DNA from: Sanguibacter sp. HDW7 | GTDB taxonomy: Bacteria; Actinomycetota; Actinomycetes; Actinomycetales; Cellulomonadaceae | DNA length: 64,000 bases | Assembly: GCF_011300875.1 (NCBI RefSeq) | Contig: NZ_CP049862.1 | Location: 2,480,001 to 2,544,000 of the forward strand | Direction: 5' to 3' | Shown: positions 43,231 to 50,647 of the stretch, in pieces | Layout: the number at the start of each line of letters is the position of its first letter | Position numbering within the stretch: position 1 is the first letter of the stretch | Position numbers and translations under genes: made by a program | The notes under the pieces: generated by a model | What the model was told of the DNA's origin: nothing | Database searches by the model: none | Seen by the model: only the letters and a program-made list of their open reading frames with translations

Positions 43231-43992
43231 TCAGAGGTCGCCCTTGAGGAGCCTCCAGACGCCGATCGCGCCCGGCAGGAGGATCCAGATGGCCGACGCG
43301 GAGGCGAGCTGCGCCCACTCCGTGCCGGTGAGGCTCAGCCCTTCCATGAGGGGCACCGTCGCGCTGGACAGCTCGAACCAGGGCAGGGCGTCGCGGATCG
43401 CCGAGATGAACATCGTCACGAAGGCGAACAGCGACGGCAGGAGGAGGTACGCGACGATCGCGAGGGGCGTCGAGCGCAGCAGCAGACCGAACGCGGTGCC
43501 CTGGAGGACGACGAGCACGAGCGTGACGAGTGCGCCGACGAGCACTCCGCCGTCGACGTCCCACACGGCCGTCTCACCACGCATCGCCGCCGCGAGGAGC
43601 ACCGTGGTGGCCGCGACGACGAGCGCGACGACCACGAGGACGGCCGTCATCGTGAGGGCGGCAGCGATCTTTGCGGCGACGACGCGACCGCGCCGCGGCT
43701 CGAGCGCGAACGTCACGGCGAGCGTGCGCTGCGAGAACTCGGACGTCACGGCGAGGATCGCGAGGATCGGCATGAACATCGCCAGGCCCATGGACACGGA
43801 GCTGCCCAGGAGCGTCCCGAACGTCAGCGTCTGCTCGCCGGGCCAGATCGCGATGACGGCCGACATGCCGACGACCACGAGCGCGATGAGGCTGAGGAAG
43901 ACGACGCCCGCGCGGGTGTCGACGATCTTGCGGTTCTCCGCGTTCCACGTGCGCAGGAACGGGACGGGGGCGTGTGCGAGCAGGGCGCTCAT
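43231..43992 (-). CDS. ABC-2 type permease
   Basis: A 253-residue membrane subunit with six helices in the ABC-2 layout and the short loop VTSEFSQRTLAVTFALEPRRG near 95-115, typical of antibiotic/NatB-like exporters. Start ATG 43992 has AAGGAG nine bases ahead. It follows the ATPase gene with a 73-bp gap and both lie divergent from a NarL-type kinase-regulator pair, which may sense the exported compound. Substrate unknown. Confidence 0.88.
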   Translation of the reverse strand: MSALLAHAPVPFLRTWNAENRKIVDTRAGVVFLSLIALVVVGMSAVIAIWPGEQTLTFGTLLGSSVSMGLAMFMPILAILAVTSEFSQRTLAVTFALEPRRGRVVAAKIAAALTMTAVLVVVALVVAATTVLLAAAMRGETAVWDVDGGVLVGALVTLVLVVLQGTAFGLLLRSTPLAIVAYLLLPSLFAFVTMFISAIRDALPWFELSSATVPLMEGLSLTGTEWAQLASASAIWILLPGAIGVWRLLKGDL

Positions 43993-44065
43993 CGGTGGAT
44001 CTCCTTGCTGGACGGTGCGGGGGCGGGCGTGGCGGGTCGGCTGGGCCGGGCGGCGGCGCCCGCGC

Positions 44066-44788
44066 TCACGGCTCGACCCGTTCGCGGTCGGTGCCGAACG
44101 TGAGGCGCACGAACGCCTCCTCGAGGTTGCCGTCGGACTCGACGAAGCTCGCGACGGTGCCCTGCGCGAGGACGCGGCCCTGACCGACGATGACGATGTC
44201 GTCGCAGACCGTCTCCATCTCCGTGAGGAGGTGGCTCGAGAGCAGGACGGTGCGTCCCTCGGCAGCGAACTCCCGCAGGAGGGTGCGCATCCAGCGGATG
44301 CCCATGGGGTCGAGCCCGTTGGCCGGCTCGTCGAGGACGACGACCTCGGGGTCGCCGAGCAGCGCGAGCCCGAGGCCGAGCCGCTGGCGCATGCCGAGCG
44401 AGTAGGTGCGGGTCCGTCGCTTCGCCTCGGCCGGGGTGAGGCCGACGATCTCGAGGACGTCGTCGACGCGCGTCGCGGGCAGCCCGAGGATGCCGGCGGC
44501 GAGCCGCAGCTCCTCGTAGCCGGTGCGACCGGCGTGGAGCGCGTCGGCGTCGAGCATCGTGCCGACGTTGCGACCGGGGTTGGGCAGGGAGGCGTAGGGG
44601 CGGCCGGCGATCGTCACGCTCCCCGACGTCGGGCGGACGAGCCCGACGAGGGTGCGCAGCGTCGTGGTCTTGCCGGAGCCGTTCGGGCCGAGGAGGCCCG
44701 TGACGCGGCCGGGGAGGGCCGAGAACGAGGCGTCGTCGACCGCGGTGACACGGCCGAAGCGCTTGGTGAGGTGCGTGACTGTGATCAT
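44066..44788 (-). CDS. ABC transporter ATP-binding protein, drug-export type
   Basis: A 240-residue ATPase: Walker A GPNGSGKTTT, signature YSLGMRQRLGL, Walker B VVVLDEPANGLDPMG and switch His in LLSSHLLTEME. Resembles the CcmA/DrrA/BcrA group that works with ABC-2 permeases such as the one downstream. ATG 44788 starts at homology (MITVTHLTKRFG); the very long open frame beyond it runs through the divergent kinase and is spurious. Substrate not identifiable. Confidence 0.93.
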   Translation of the reverse strand: MITVTHLTKRFGRVTAVDDASFSALPGRVTGLLGPNGSGKTTTLRTLVGLVRPTSGSVTIAGRPYASLPNPGRNVGTMLDADALHAGRTGYEELRLAAGILGLPATRVDDVLEIVGLTPAEAKRRTRTYSLGMRQRLGLGLALLGDPEVVVLDEPANGLDPMGIRWMRTLLREFAAEGRTVLLSSHLLTEMETVCDDIVIVGQGRVLAQGTVASFVESDGNLEEAFVRLTFGTDRERVEP

Positions 44789-44980
44789 GGCTCTACGTTC
44801 CCGTCGGGGAGGGCGGCCAGGCATCGGTCGGGCGTCGCCCGGCGGGGTGACGGCGGTCGACGGCTGCACCGCCGTCGGTCGCAGCAGACCCCGCCCGAGG
44901 TCGCGTGTGTCCGACCCAGGTAGCGGGTCCCCGGCTGGCCTGCGGTCCCCGGGACGCTGCCGGACGGCGGCGTCGTTCCG

Positions 44981-44986
44981 TAGGCT
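44981..44986 (+). promoter_or_regulatory. -10 hexamer for leaderless kinase gene
   Basis: TAGGCT, six bases (CGTGCC), then GTG 44993. It lies in the 204-bp gap divergent from the ABC ATPase gene. Confidence 0.6.
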
Positions 44987-44992
44987 CGTGCC

Positions 44993-46261
44993 GTGCGTCT
45001 TCCCCCTGCCCTGGCTCGGCTCGCGGCCAAGCCACCCGTCCCGGCCCCGCCGCTCACGGCGTGGGGACGCACGTGGCGCTTCGTGATCGTCGTCAGCGGC
45101 GCATTCCTCACGTTCGGCTTCTCCCTGCCCGAGTCCGCCGGCACCGCGGTCGAGTACACGACGACGCCCCGCGAGAGCCTGGACCTCGCCCTCGGCGTCC
45201 TGTCGTGGGTGCTCATCTGGTTCCGGCGCCGCTGGCCGCTGACGATCGCCGTCGTGCTGCTCCTCGTGTCGGCCTTCTCCATGACGGCCGCCGTGGCCGC
45301 GACGCTCGCGGTCGTCTCCGTGTGCGCCCGCCGTCGGGCGATCGAGGTCGTCCCCGTGACGGTGCTGTACTTCCTCACGTCGGTCACGTCGTTCTACGCC
45401 GTCGAGGGTCTCGTCGAGCTGCGGTGGTGGGTCGTCCTCCTCAGCCAGATCGTCTCGACGGTCCTCGCCGTCGGCATCGGGCTCTACATCGGTGCGCGCC
45501 GCGAGCTCGTGTGGACGCTGCAGTCGCGCGCCGAGGCCGCCGAGCAGGCCCGTGCGACCGACGCGGAGCGCGCGCGGGCGCAGGAGCGCGCGGCGATCGC
45601 GCACGAGATGCACGACGTCCTCGCGCACCGCGTCTCGCTCGTCGCGATGCACGCCGGCGCTCTCGCCTACCGCACGGACCTGTCGCCCGAGGAGGTGCGC
45701 GAGTCGGCCGGCATCGTCCGCGACAACGCGCACCGCGCGCTCGAGGAGCTCCGCGAGGTGCTCGGCGTCCTGCGTGTCGGCACCGAGGCGAGCGCGACCG
45801 ACGCCCCGCAGCCGACGATCGAACGCATCGACGACCTCGTCGCGGACGCGCGGGCGCTCGGCTCGCACGTCGACTTCGGCATGACACCGTCCGTCACCGA
45901 CGAGGCCGCGACGCTCGCCGGCTCGACGGCCCGCACCGCGTACCGCGTCGTCCAGGAAGGGCTGACGAACGCGCGCAAGCACGCACCCGCGTCGCCGGTC
46001 GTCGTACGCGTCGTCGGGTCGCCCGACGACGGGCTCACCGTCATGGTCCGCACGCCCGGCACGCAGAGGGCGTTCGGCCGTCCGGCGCGCGCCGACGCCA
46101 CGTCGGTGCTCGCGTCCTCCCTCGACTCGCGCCTGCCGTCGTCGGGGCACGGGCTGCGCGGGCTGCACGAGCGCGTGACGCTCCTCGGCGGGACGCTCGA
46201 CGCCGGGGACGACGCGACCGGCGGGTTCGTCGTCCAGGCATGGCTGCCGTGGTCGCGGTGA
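44993..46261 (+). CDS. NarL-type sensor histidine kinase
   Basis: A 422-residue kinase with about five membrane helices (25-165) and no large outer domain, suggesting it senses within the membrane. The HisKA_3 motif is IAHEMHDVLAHRVSLVAMHA, with HATPase strings RVVQEGLTNARKHAP and GHGLRGLHERVTLLGG. The usual DNGxG box is degenerate (VMVRTPGTQRAFG), and the ATP lid carries an extra Ala/Ser-rich insert, so nucleotide turnover may differ from the norm. The regulator follows 124 bp later. Confidence 0.9.
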   Translation: MRLPPALARLAAKPPVPAPPLTAWGRTWRFVIVVSGAFLTFGFSLPESAGTAVEYTTTPRESLDLALGVLSWVLIWFRRRWPLTIAVVLLLVSAFSMTAAVAATLAVVSVCARRRAIEVVPVTVLYFLTSVTSFYAVEGLVELRWWVVLLSQIVSTVLAVGIGLYIGARRELVWTLQSRAEAAEQARATDAERARAQERAAIAHEMHDVLAHRVSLVAMHAGALAYRTDLSPEEVRESAGIVRDNAHRALEELREVLGVLRVGTEASATDAPQPTIERIDDLVADARALGSHVDFGMTPSVTDEAATLAGSTARTAYRVVQEGLTNARKHAPASPVVVRVVGSPDDGLTVMVRTPGTQRAFGRPARADATSVLASSLDSRLPSSGHGLRGLHERVTLLGGTLDAGDDATGGFVVQAWLPWSR

Positions 46262-46385
46262 GCGCGCCCGGGCCGGACGCCCACGCGGCCGCCGCACCCG
46301 TCGCGCCGCCGGGGTCCCGTGCGGCCTCCGCGCCGCGGTCGGCAGTCCCGGGCCACGCCGTACCGCGCATGAGACGCTGTCCGTC

Positions 46386-47054
46386 ATGACCGCTCCCGCG
46401 ACCTCCCGCGTGCGTGTCGTCGTCGTCGACGACGACGCGCTCGTCCGCTCCGGCCTGCGCATGATCCTCGGCGGGTCGCGCGAGCTCGAGATCGTCGGCG
46501 AGGCCGCCGACGGGCTCGAGGCCGAGGACGTCGTCGCGGCCACGTCCCCCGACCTCGTGCTGCTCGACGTGCGCATGCCGCGCCGCGACGGGCTCGCGAC
46601 GGCCCGGGTGCTGCGGTCTCGCTGGCCGGCGCTGCGCGTGCTCGTCCTCACGACGTTCGACACGGACGACACCGTGCTCGAGGCCCTGCGGCACGGGGCC
46701 GACGGGTTCCTCCTCAAGGACACCCCGCCCGACCGGCTCGTCGACGCCGTCCTGCGCACGGCCGCGGGCGAGCCGACCCTCTCCCCCGCCGTGACGAGCC
46801 GGCTCATCGCCGCAGCGACGGGCGACAGCCCGACGCGCTCCGCCGAGGCCCTCGAGCGGCTCGCGCGGCTCACGGAGCGTGAGCACGAGGTCGCGCTCGC
46901 CGTCGCCCGCGGCCTGTCGAACACCGAGGTCGCCGCCGAGCTGTTCATGAGCGTGCCGACCGTGAAGTCGCACGTCGGGCGCATCTTCACGAAGCTCGAG
47001 GTCGACAACCGCGTGCAGATCGCCAACTGCGTGCGCGACGCCGGGCTCGGCTGA
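46386..47054 (+). CDS. NarL/LuxR-family response regulator
   Basis: A 222-residue regulator: acidic pocket VVVDDDALVRSGL, phospho-acceptor Asp in LVLLDVRMPRRDG, conserved Lys in FLLKDTPPDR and a LuxR helix-turn-helix (LTEREHEVALAVARGLSNTEV, VPTVKSHVGRIFTKLEV). Partner of the preceding kinase and probable regulator of the divergent ABC transporter. ATG 46386 is seven bases after GACGCT, a weak leaderless signal, so it may have its own promoter. Confidence 0.93.
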   Translation: MTAPATSRVRVVVVDDDALVRSGLRMILGGSRELEIVGEAADGLEAEDVVAATSPDLVLLDVRMPRRDGLATARVLRSRWPALRVLVLTTFDTDDTVLEALRHGADGFLLKDTPPDRLVDAVLRTAAGEPTLSPAVTSRLIAAATGDSPTRSAEALERLARLTEREHEVALAVARGLSNTEVAAELFMSVPTVKSHVGRIFTKLEVDNRVQIANCVRDAGLG

Positions 47055-47156
47055 GCGCCCCTCCTCGGGCCTCTCCCGCGACGTCGGAACGCCCTGCGTG
47101 GTCGAGGCCACGCCGCGTGGTCCCTCGCCCCGTCACCCTGCCCGCGCACCGCTCGG

Positions 47157-47162
47157 TAGGAT
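47157..47162 (+). promoter_or_regulatory. -10 hexamer deciding the DUF5997 start
   Basis: TAGGAT, seven bases (GGTCCCC), then GTG 47170. It argues against the earlier in-frame starts. Confidence 0.55.
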
Positions 47163-47169
47163 GGTCCCC

Positions 47170-47598
47170 GTGAGCAAGCACCCTCAGGCGATGAAGGCCG
47201 CGACCGCGGCGAAGAAGCTGGGCGTCTACCTGCCCGCGACGCCGGAGGAGTTCCAGCAGCGCTTCATCACGCGCGACGAGCTCGACGCGTGGCAGACAGA
47301 CCCCCCGCAGTGGCTCGTCGAGCTGCGCCAGGACGGCCCGCACCCGCGGCCCGTCGTCGCGGCGCGCCTCGGCGTCTCGATCTCGGGCCTCGCGCGCGGC
47401 GGCGTCTCGGACGCGCTGACGTCCGAGCAGATCGTCGCGCTGCGCGAGAAGAACCCGGACTGGCTCGTGCGCGAGCGCAAGATCCAGGCCGAGGTCCGCG
47501 CCGAGGAGGAGCGGGTCCGCGAGCGTGACGCCAAGCGTGCGCTCAAGGCCGCGCCCGCCGCCGACAAGCACCCGAAGGGCGCTCCGCGCGGGCACTGA
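47170..47598 (+). CDS. DUF5997 family protein
   Basis: A 142-residue soluble protein typical of actinobacterial DUF5997: TAAKKLGVYLPATPEEFQ near the N-terminus, the block WLVELRQDGPHPRPVVAARL followed by a helix-turn-helix-like stretch (VSISGLARGGVSDALTSEQI), and a charged C-terminal helix of Arg/Glu/Lys. A nucleic-acid-binding role is conceivable from the charge but unproven. GTG 47170 is probably leaderless. The methyltransferase gene begins 46 bp downstream. Confidence 0.85.
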   Translation: MSKHPQAMKAATAAKKLGVYLPATPEEFQQRFITRDELDAWQTDPPQWLVELRQDGPHPRPVVAARLGVSISGLARGGVSDALTSEQIVALREKNPDWLVRERKIQAEVRAEEERVRERDAKRALKAAPAADKHPKGAPRGH

Positions 47599-47644
47599 GC
47601 CCGCCGCGCAGGCCTGCCCGCACCGCGTGCGGGAGAATCGACGC

Positions 47645-49102
47645 ATGCCCCTCGACCTCCCGGACGACCTCGACGCCGTGCTCGACCTCCTGTGTCGGCG
47701 ACCTGACGTCGAGGCGCCCGAGCTCGTCGCCGTCGACGCGGCCGACCGGCTCGTCCTCGCGGAGGCGCGGGCCCTGCTGGCGGCAGCGGGACCAGGCGAC
47801 GTCGCGGTCCTCGACGACGACTACGGTGCCCTCGCCCTCGGGGCCCTCGCCCTCGGGGCGCCCGACGTGCGGGTCGCGACCGACACCGTGACGAGCGAGC
47901 GGGCGCTCCTCCTCAACGCGGCGAACGTCGCAGCAGCAGAGATTGCGAGGGTCGCAGCGGGCATCGCGCCCGACTCGGCCGCGGACCCCACGTCGACCTC
48001 TCCGTCAGGGACCCCCGCCCTTCGCGAGCCGTCGCTCCGCCACCGACTGACCGTCCACGACCCCCTCTCTCCTGCCGTCGTCGCGGGTGCACGGATCGTC
48101 CTCGCGCGGCTCCCCCGCTCGCTCGACGCGCTCGCCGAGCTGGCCGACCTCGTCGCCGACCACACCGCCCCGGACGTCGTGCTCCTCGCGACGGGTCGCC
48201 TCAAGCACATGAGCCGCGGCATGAACGACGTGCTCGCCGTGCGGTTCGGTGAGGTCACGGCCACGCTCGCGCACGGCAAGGCCCGTGCGCTCGTCGCGCA
48301 GCGACCCACGGCGGCGACAGCGGGCCACCACGCGTTCCCGCGCCGGGCACGGGTCGAGATACCGGCGGGCGCGGGCATCGACAGGGCAGGCGTCAGCAGC
48401 GCAGGTGTCACCACGCTCGGCGTCGCCTCCTCGCTCGAGGTCGTCGCGCATGGCGCCGCGTTCGCGGGGACGACGCTCGACATCGGGACGCGTGCCCTGC
48501 TCGACGTCCTGGGCGAGCTCGTCCACGGTCTCGAGACGCATCGGGGCGGCAGAGGCACGAAGCCGTCGGGCAGCGCTGAGTCGTCGAGTATCACAGAGCC
48601 GTCGAGCATCACGACGTCGTCGGGAAGCACGACGTCGTTCTCCTCACCGTCGCCCTCCGTCGGGCCCTTCTTCCGTGTGCTCGACCTCGGCTGCGGCACT
48701 GGCGTGCTCGCGACGGCCGTCGCGCTTCGTATCCCGGGCGCGTCAGTCGTCGCGACGGACCGTTCCGCGGCTGCGGTGCTCTCGGCCGCGGCGACCGCCG
48801 CAGCGAACGGCGTCGGCGACCGCGTCGCGACCTTGCGTGACGACGCGGCGGCGTCCGTGCCGGACGGCTCGGTCGACGTCGTCGTCTGCAACCCGCCGTT
48901 CCACGCGGGCGCGGTCGTCAGCACCGACATCGCCGAGGCGATGTTCCGGGCGGCCGCGCGCGTCCTGCGGCCGGGCGGCGAGCTGTGGGTCGTGTGGAAC
49001 TCGCACCTGCGCTACCGGCCGTCGCTCGAGCGGGTCGTCGGCCCGACGGAGCAGGCCTCGCGCACACCGAAGTTCACGGTGACGAGGTCGGTCAAGCGCT
49101 GA
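47645..49102 (+). CDS. RlmG/RsmC-like rRNA methyltransferase with Ser-rich insert
   Basis: A 485-residue two-domain methyltransferase. The N-terminal half is the degenerate, SAM-free domain of the RsmC/RlmG family. The C-terminal half has the SAM motif VLDLGCGTGVLATAVALR and the guanine-N2 motif VVCNPPFHAGAVVS. The likely reaction is N2-guanine methylation of rRNA. Between the halves, about residues 300-335, is a Ser/Thr-rich insert (SAESSSITEPSSITTSSGST) built from short nucleotide repeats, and further Ala/Asp/Ser loops expand the first half. ATG 47645 is six bases after GAGAAT. Confidence 0.88.
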   Translation: MPLDLPDDLDAVLDLLCRRPDVEAPELVAVDAADRLVLAEARALLAAAGPGDVAVLDDDYGALALGALALGAPDVRVATDTVTSERALLLNAANVAAAEIARVAAGIAPDSAADPTSTSPSGTPALREPSLRHRLTVHDPLSPAVVAGARIVLARLPRSLDALAELADLVADHTAPDVVLLATGRLKHMSRGMNDVLAVRFGEVTATLAHGKARALVAQRPTAATAGHHAFPRRARVEIPAGAGIDRAGVSSAGVTTLGVASSLEVVAHGAAFAGTTLDIGTRALLDVLGELVHGLETHRGGRGTKPSGSAESSSITEPSSITTSSGSTTSFSSPSPSVGPFFRVLDLGCGTGVLATAVALRIPGASVVATDRSAAAVLSAAATAAANGVGDRVATLRDDAAASVPDGSVDVVVCNPPFHAGAVVSTDIAEAMFRAAARVLRPGGELWVVWNSHLRYRPSLERVVGPTEQASRTPKFTVTRSVKR

Positions 49103-49200
49103 GGCGCCCAGGCCCCGCCGCAGCCACGACGACGCGCACGGCAGCCGCGTCATCGCACGCGCGCCGTCGCTGGCGCATCGTCGCCCGCCATCGCTGGCGC

Positions 49201-49428
49201 TTCGTCGGGCGCGTCGTGGGACGCGTCTTCGAGCGCGTCGTCGGGCGCGTCTTCGCGCGGGTCGTCGGGCGGGTCGTCGGGCGCTTCGTCGGGCGCTTCG
49301 TCGGGCGCTTCGTCGGGCGCTTCGTCGGGCGCTTCGTCGGGCGCTTCGTCGGGCGCTTCGTCGGGCGCTTCGTCGGGCGCTTCGTCGGGCGCTTCGTCGG
49401 GCGCTTCGTCGGGCGCTTCGTCGGGCAA
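49201..49428. repeat. 12-bp tandem array (TTCGTCGGGCGC) between convergent genes
   Basis: Nineteen 12-bp units: seven degenerate ones up to 49284, then eleven identical ones and a last broken unit at 49417-49428. The array fills most of the 382-bp gap between the methyltransferase and LLM oxidoreductase genes. Because the unit is a multiple of three, several frames stay open (Phe-Val-Gly-Arg on plus, Asp-Glu-Ala-Pro on minus), but neither has a start signal or homology, so I treat the region as noncoding. Confidence 0.9.
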
Positions 49429-49484
49429 ACCTACCCGCGCGGGCGAGCACGGCCGCGCCCTCGTACTCAGCCCCGCCCTCGTGC

Positions 49485-50354
49485 TCAGCTGAGCGTGAGC
49501 CGCTCGATGATCTCGGGGTCGCCCGCGTAGATGCCGTCGGCGCGCGGTCGGTGCACGACGACGTCGGTGAAACCGAGCTCGGCGGCCCGCCCGACCATGT
49601 CGTCGAACTTGCCGACGGACTCGAGCGAGTACGTGAACGTGTCGAGGTTGAGGTAGCGCGGGAAGAGCTCGTGGTCGACGATCGCGTCGGCGCGACCGGC
49701 GCGCACGAGGGCGCTGTCGAGGCACGCGGAGAGCGTCGCGAGGCTCGCCCACCAGGCGTCGACGTCGCCGACCTGCTCGATGCCCGTCGTCACCCAGCCC
49801 TGGCCTCGGCGGACGACGACGTCGAGAGCACGTGGGCCGTTGCCCGCCACGAGCAGGGGCGGCGGCCCGGCGAGCGGTCCGGGGTAGGTGCGTGCGTCGA
49901 CCGCAGTGTAGAACTCGCCGCTGTGGTCGGTGACGGGCTCCGTGAGCATCGTCGTGAGGAGGCCGAGGAACTCGTCGAGCCGTCGGACCTTCTGCCCCGG
50001 CGTGAGGGGTTCGTCGCCGAGCACCGCGGCGTCGAAGCCGCCACCGCCCGCGCCGAGGCCGAGGAGCACGCGGCCGCCGGAGATGTCGTCGAGCGTGAGG
50101 ACGTCCTTCGCGAACGTCACCGGGTGGCGGTAGTTCGGGGTCGCGACGAAGGTGCCGAGCGGGATCGTCGTCGTCGCGAGGGCAGCGGCCGTGAGCGTCG
50201 GGACGGTGGCGAACCAGGGTTCGTCCGCGAGGGAGCGCCAGGCGAGGTGGTCGTAGGTCCAGGCGTGGGCGAAGCCGAGGTCCTCGGCGGCGCGCCACAG
50301 GGGCGCGGCCTCGGACCAGCGGAACTGGGGCAGGATGCACAAGCCGACTCGCAT
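49485..50354 (-). CDS. LLM-class F420-dependent oxidoreductase
   Basis: A 289-residue luciferase-like (beta/alpha)8 flavin or F420 enzyme. Visible are the first strand MRVGLCILPQF, WTYDHLAW, TTIPLGTFVATPNYRHPVTFAKDVLTLDD-type region, SGGRVLLGLGAGG, and RRLDEFLGLLTTML. The pattern matches actinobacterial F420-dependent members; substrate unknown. ATG 50354 follows TACGCT at six bases, so it is leaderless. It is divergent from the DUF222/HNH gene, and the 293 bp between the two starts include a 26-27-bp repeat array. Confidence 0.88.
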   Translation of the reverse strand: MRVGLCILPQFRWSEAAPLWRAAEDLGFAHAWTYDHLAWRSLADEPWFATVPTLTAAALATTTIPLGTFVATPNYRHPVTFAKDVLTLDDISGGRVLLGLGAGGGGFDAAVLGDEPLTPGQKVRRLDEFLGLLTTMLTEPVTDHSGEFYTAVDARTYPGPLAGPPPLLVAGNGPRALDVVVRRGQGWVTTGIEQVGDVDAWWASLATLSACLDSALVRAGRADAIVDHELFPRYLNLDTFTYSLESVGKFDDMVGRAAELGFTDVVVHRPRADGIYAGDPEIIERLTLS

Positions 50355-50360
50355 GGTTCG

Positions 50361-50366
50361 AGCGTA
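50361..50366 (-). promoter_or_regulatory. -10 hexamer for leaderless LLM oxidoreductase gene
   Basis: TACGCT on the minus strand, six bases (CGAACC), then ATG 50354. Confidence 0.6.
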
Positions 50367-50427
50367 GCCGCGGCGCCCGCGTGGTCACGTCCCTTGACGC
50401 CTCAACGACGCTGAGCTCCCTCGAAGG

Positions 50428-50533
50428 GTCGGGGTGCCGCGCTCCCCTGGCGCGTCGGGGTCGCCGCGCTCTCGTGGCGCGTCGGGGTCACCGTGCCCTC
50501 TTGCGCGTCGGCGCCGCAGTGCCTTCTTGGCAC
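50428..50533. repeat. Four tandem 26-27-bp units upstream of the HNH gene
   Basis: Units start at 50428, 50454, 50481 and 50507, each beginning GTCGG(G/C)G. Conservation falls toward the last. They lie about 85 bp before the SOS box and have no convincing coding potential. Confidence 0.75.
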
Positions 50534-50618
50534 GTCAACGACGCCTCGCGGCGCACGCACGCACTCACCCCGCACCTCGGCTGACCCCACCCCCGCACAC
50601 TCCTCGCTCGGGTTGCGG

Positions 50619-50634
50619 TCGAACTCGCGTTCGA
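50619..50634 (+). promoter_or_regulatory. LexA (SOS) box over the HNH-gene promoter
   Basis: TCGAACTCGCGTTCGA is a perfect inverted repeat matching the actinobacterial LexA core GAAC-N4-GTTC. It abuts the -10 TAGAAT at 50635, so bound LexA would cover the -35 region. Confidence 0.85.
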
Positions 50635-50640
50635 TAGAAT
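50635..50640 (+). promoter_or_regulatory. -10 hexamer for leaderless DUF222/HNH gene
   Basis: TAGAAT, seven bases (AGTGCGC), then ATG 50648. The nearer GTG at 50642 is too close to the hexamer to be the start. Confidence 0.6.
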
Positions 50641-50647
50641 AGTGCGC

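Noticed and set aside
44066-47149. 1,027-codon minus-strand frame continuing the ABC ATPase gene upstream
   Set aside because: Homology begins at ATG 44788. The rest is antisense to the kinase and regulator genes, which have their own start signals and motifs.
49201-49428. CRISPR-like array
   Set aside because: Units are contiguous 12-mers without spacers, and no cas gene is nearby.
48985-49530. Plus-strand frame with Phe-Val-Gly-Arg repeats
   Set aside because: It starts inside the methyltransferase gene without ribosome binding site or -10 element and consists mostly of the 12-bp array.
49150-50388. Minus-strand frame ending in a long Asp-Glu-Ala-Pro repeat
   Set aside because: It is out of frame with the LLM oxidoreductase and overlaps it; the acidic repeat only reflects the 12-bp array. 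The LLM protein has normal length without it.
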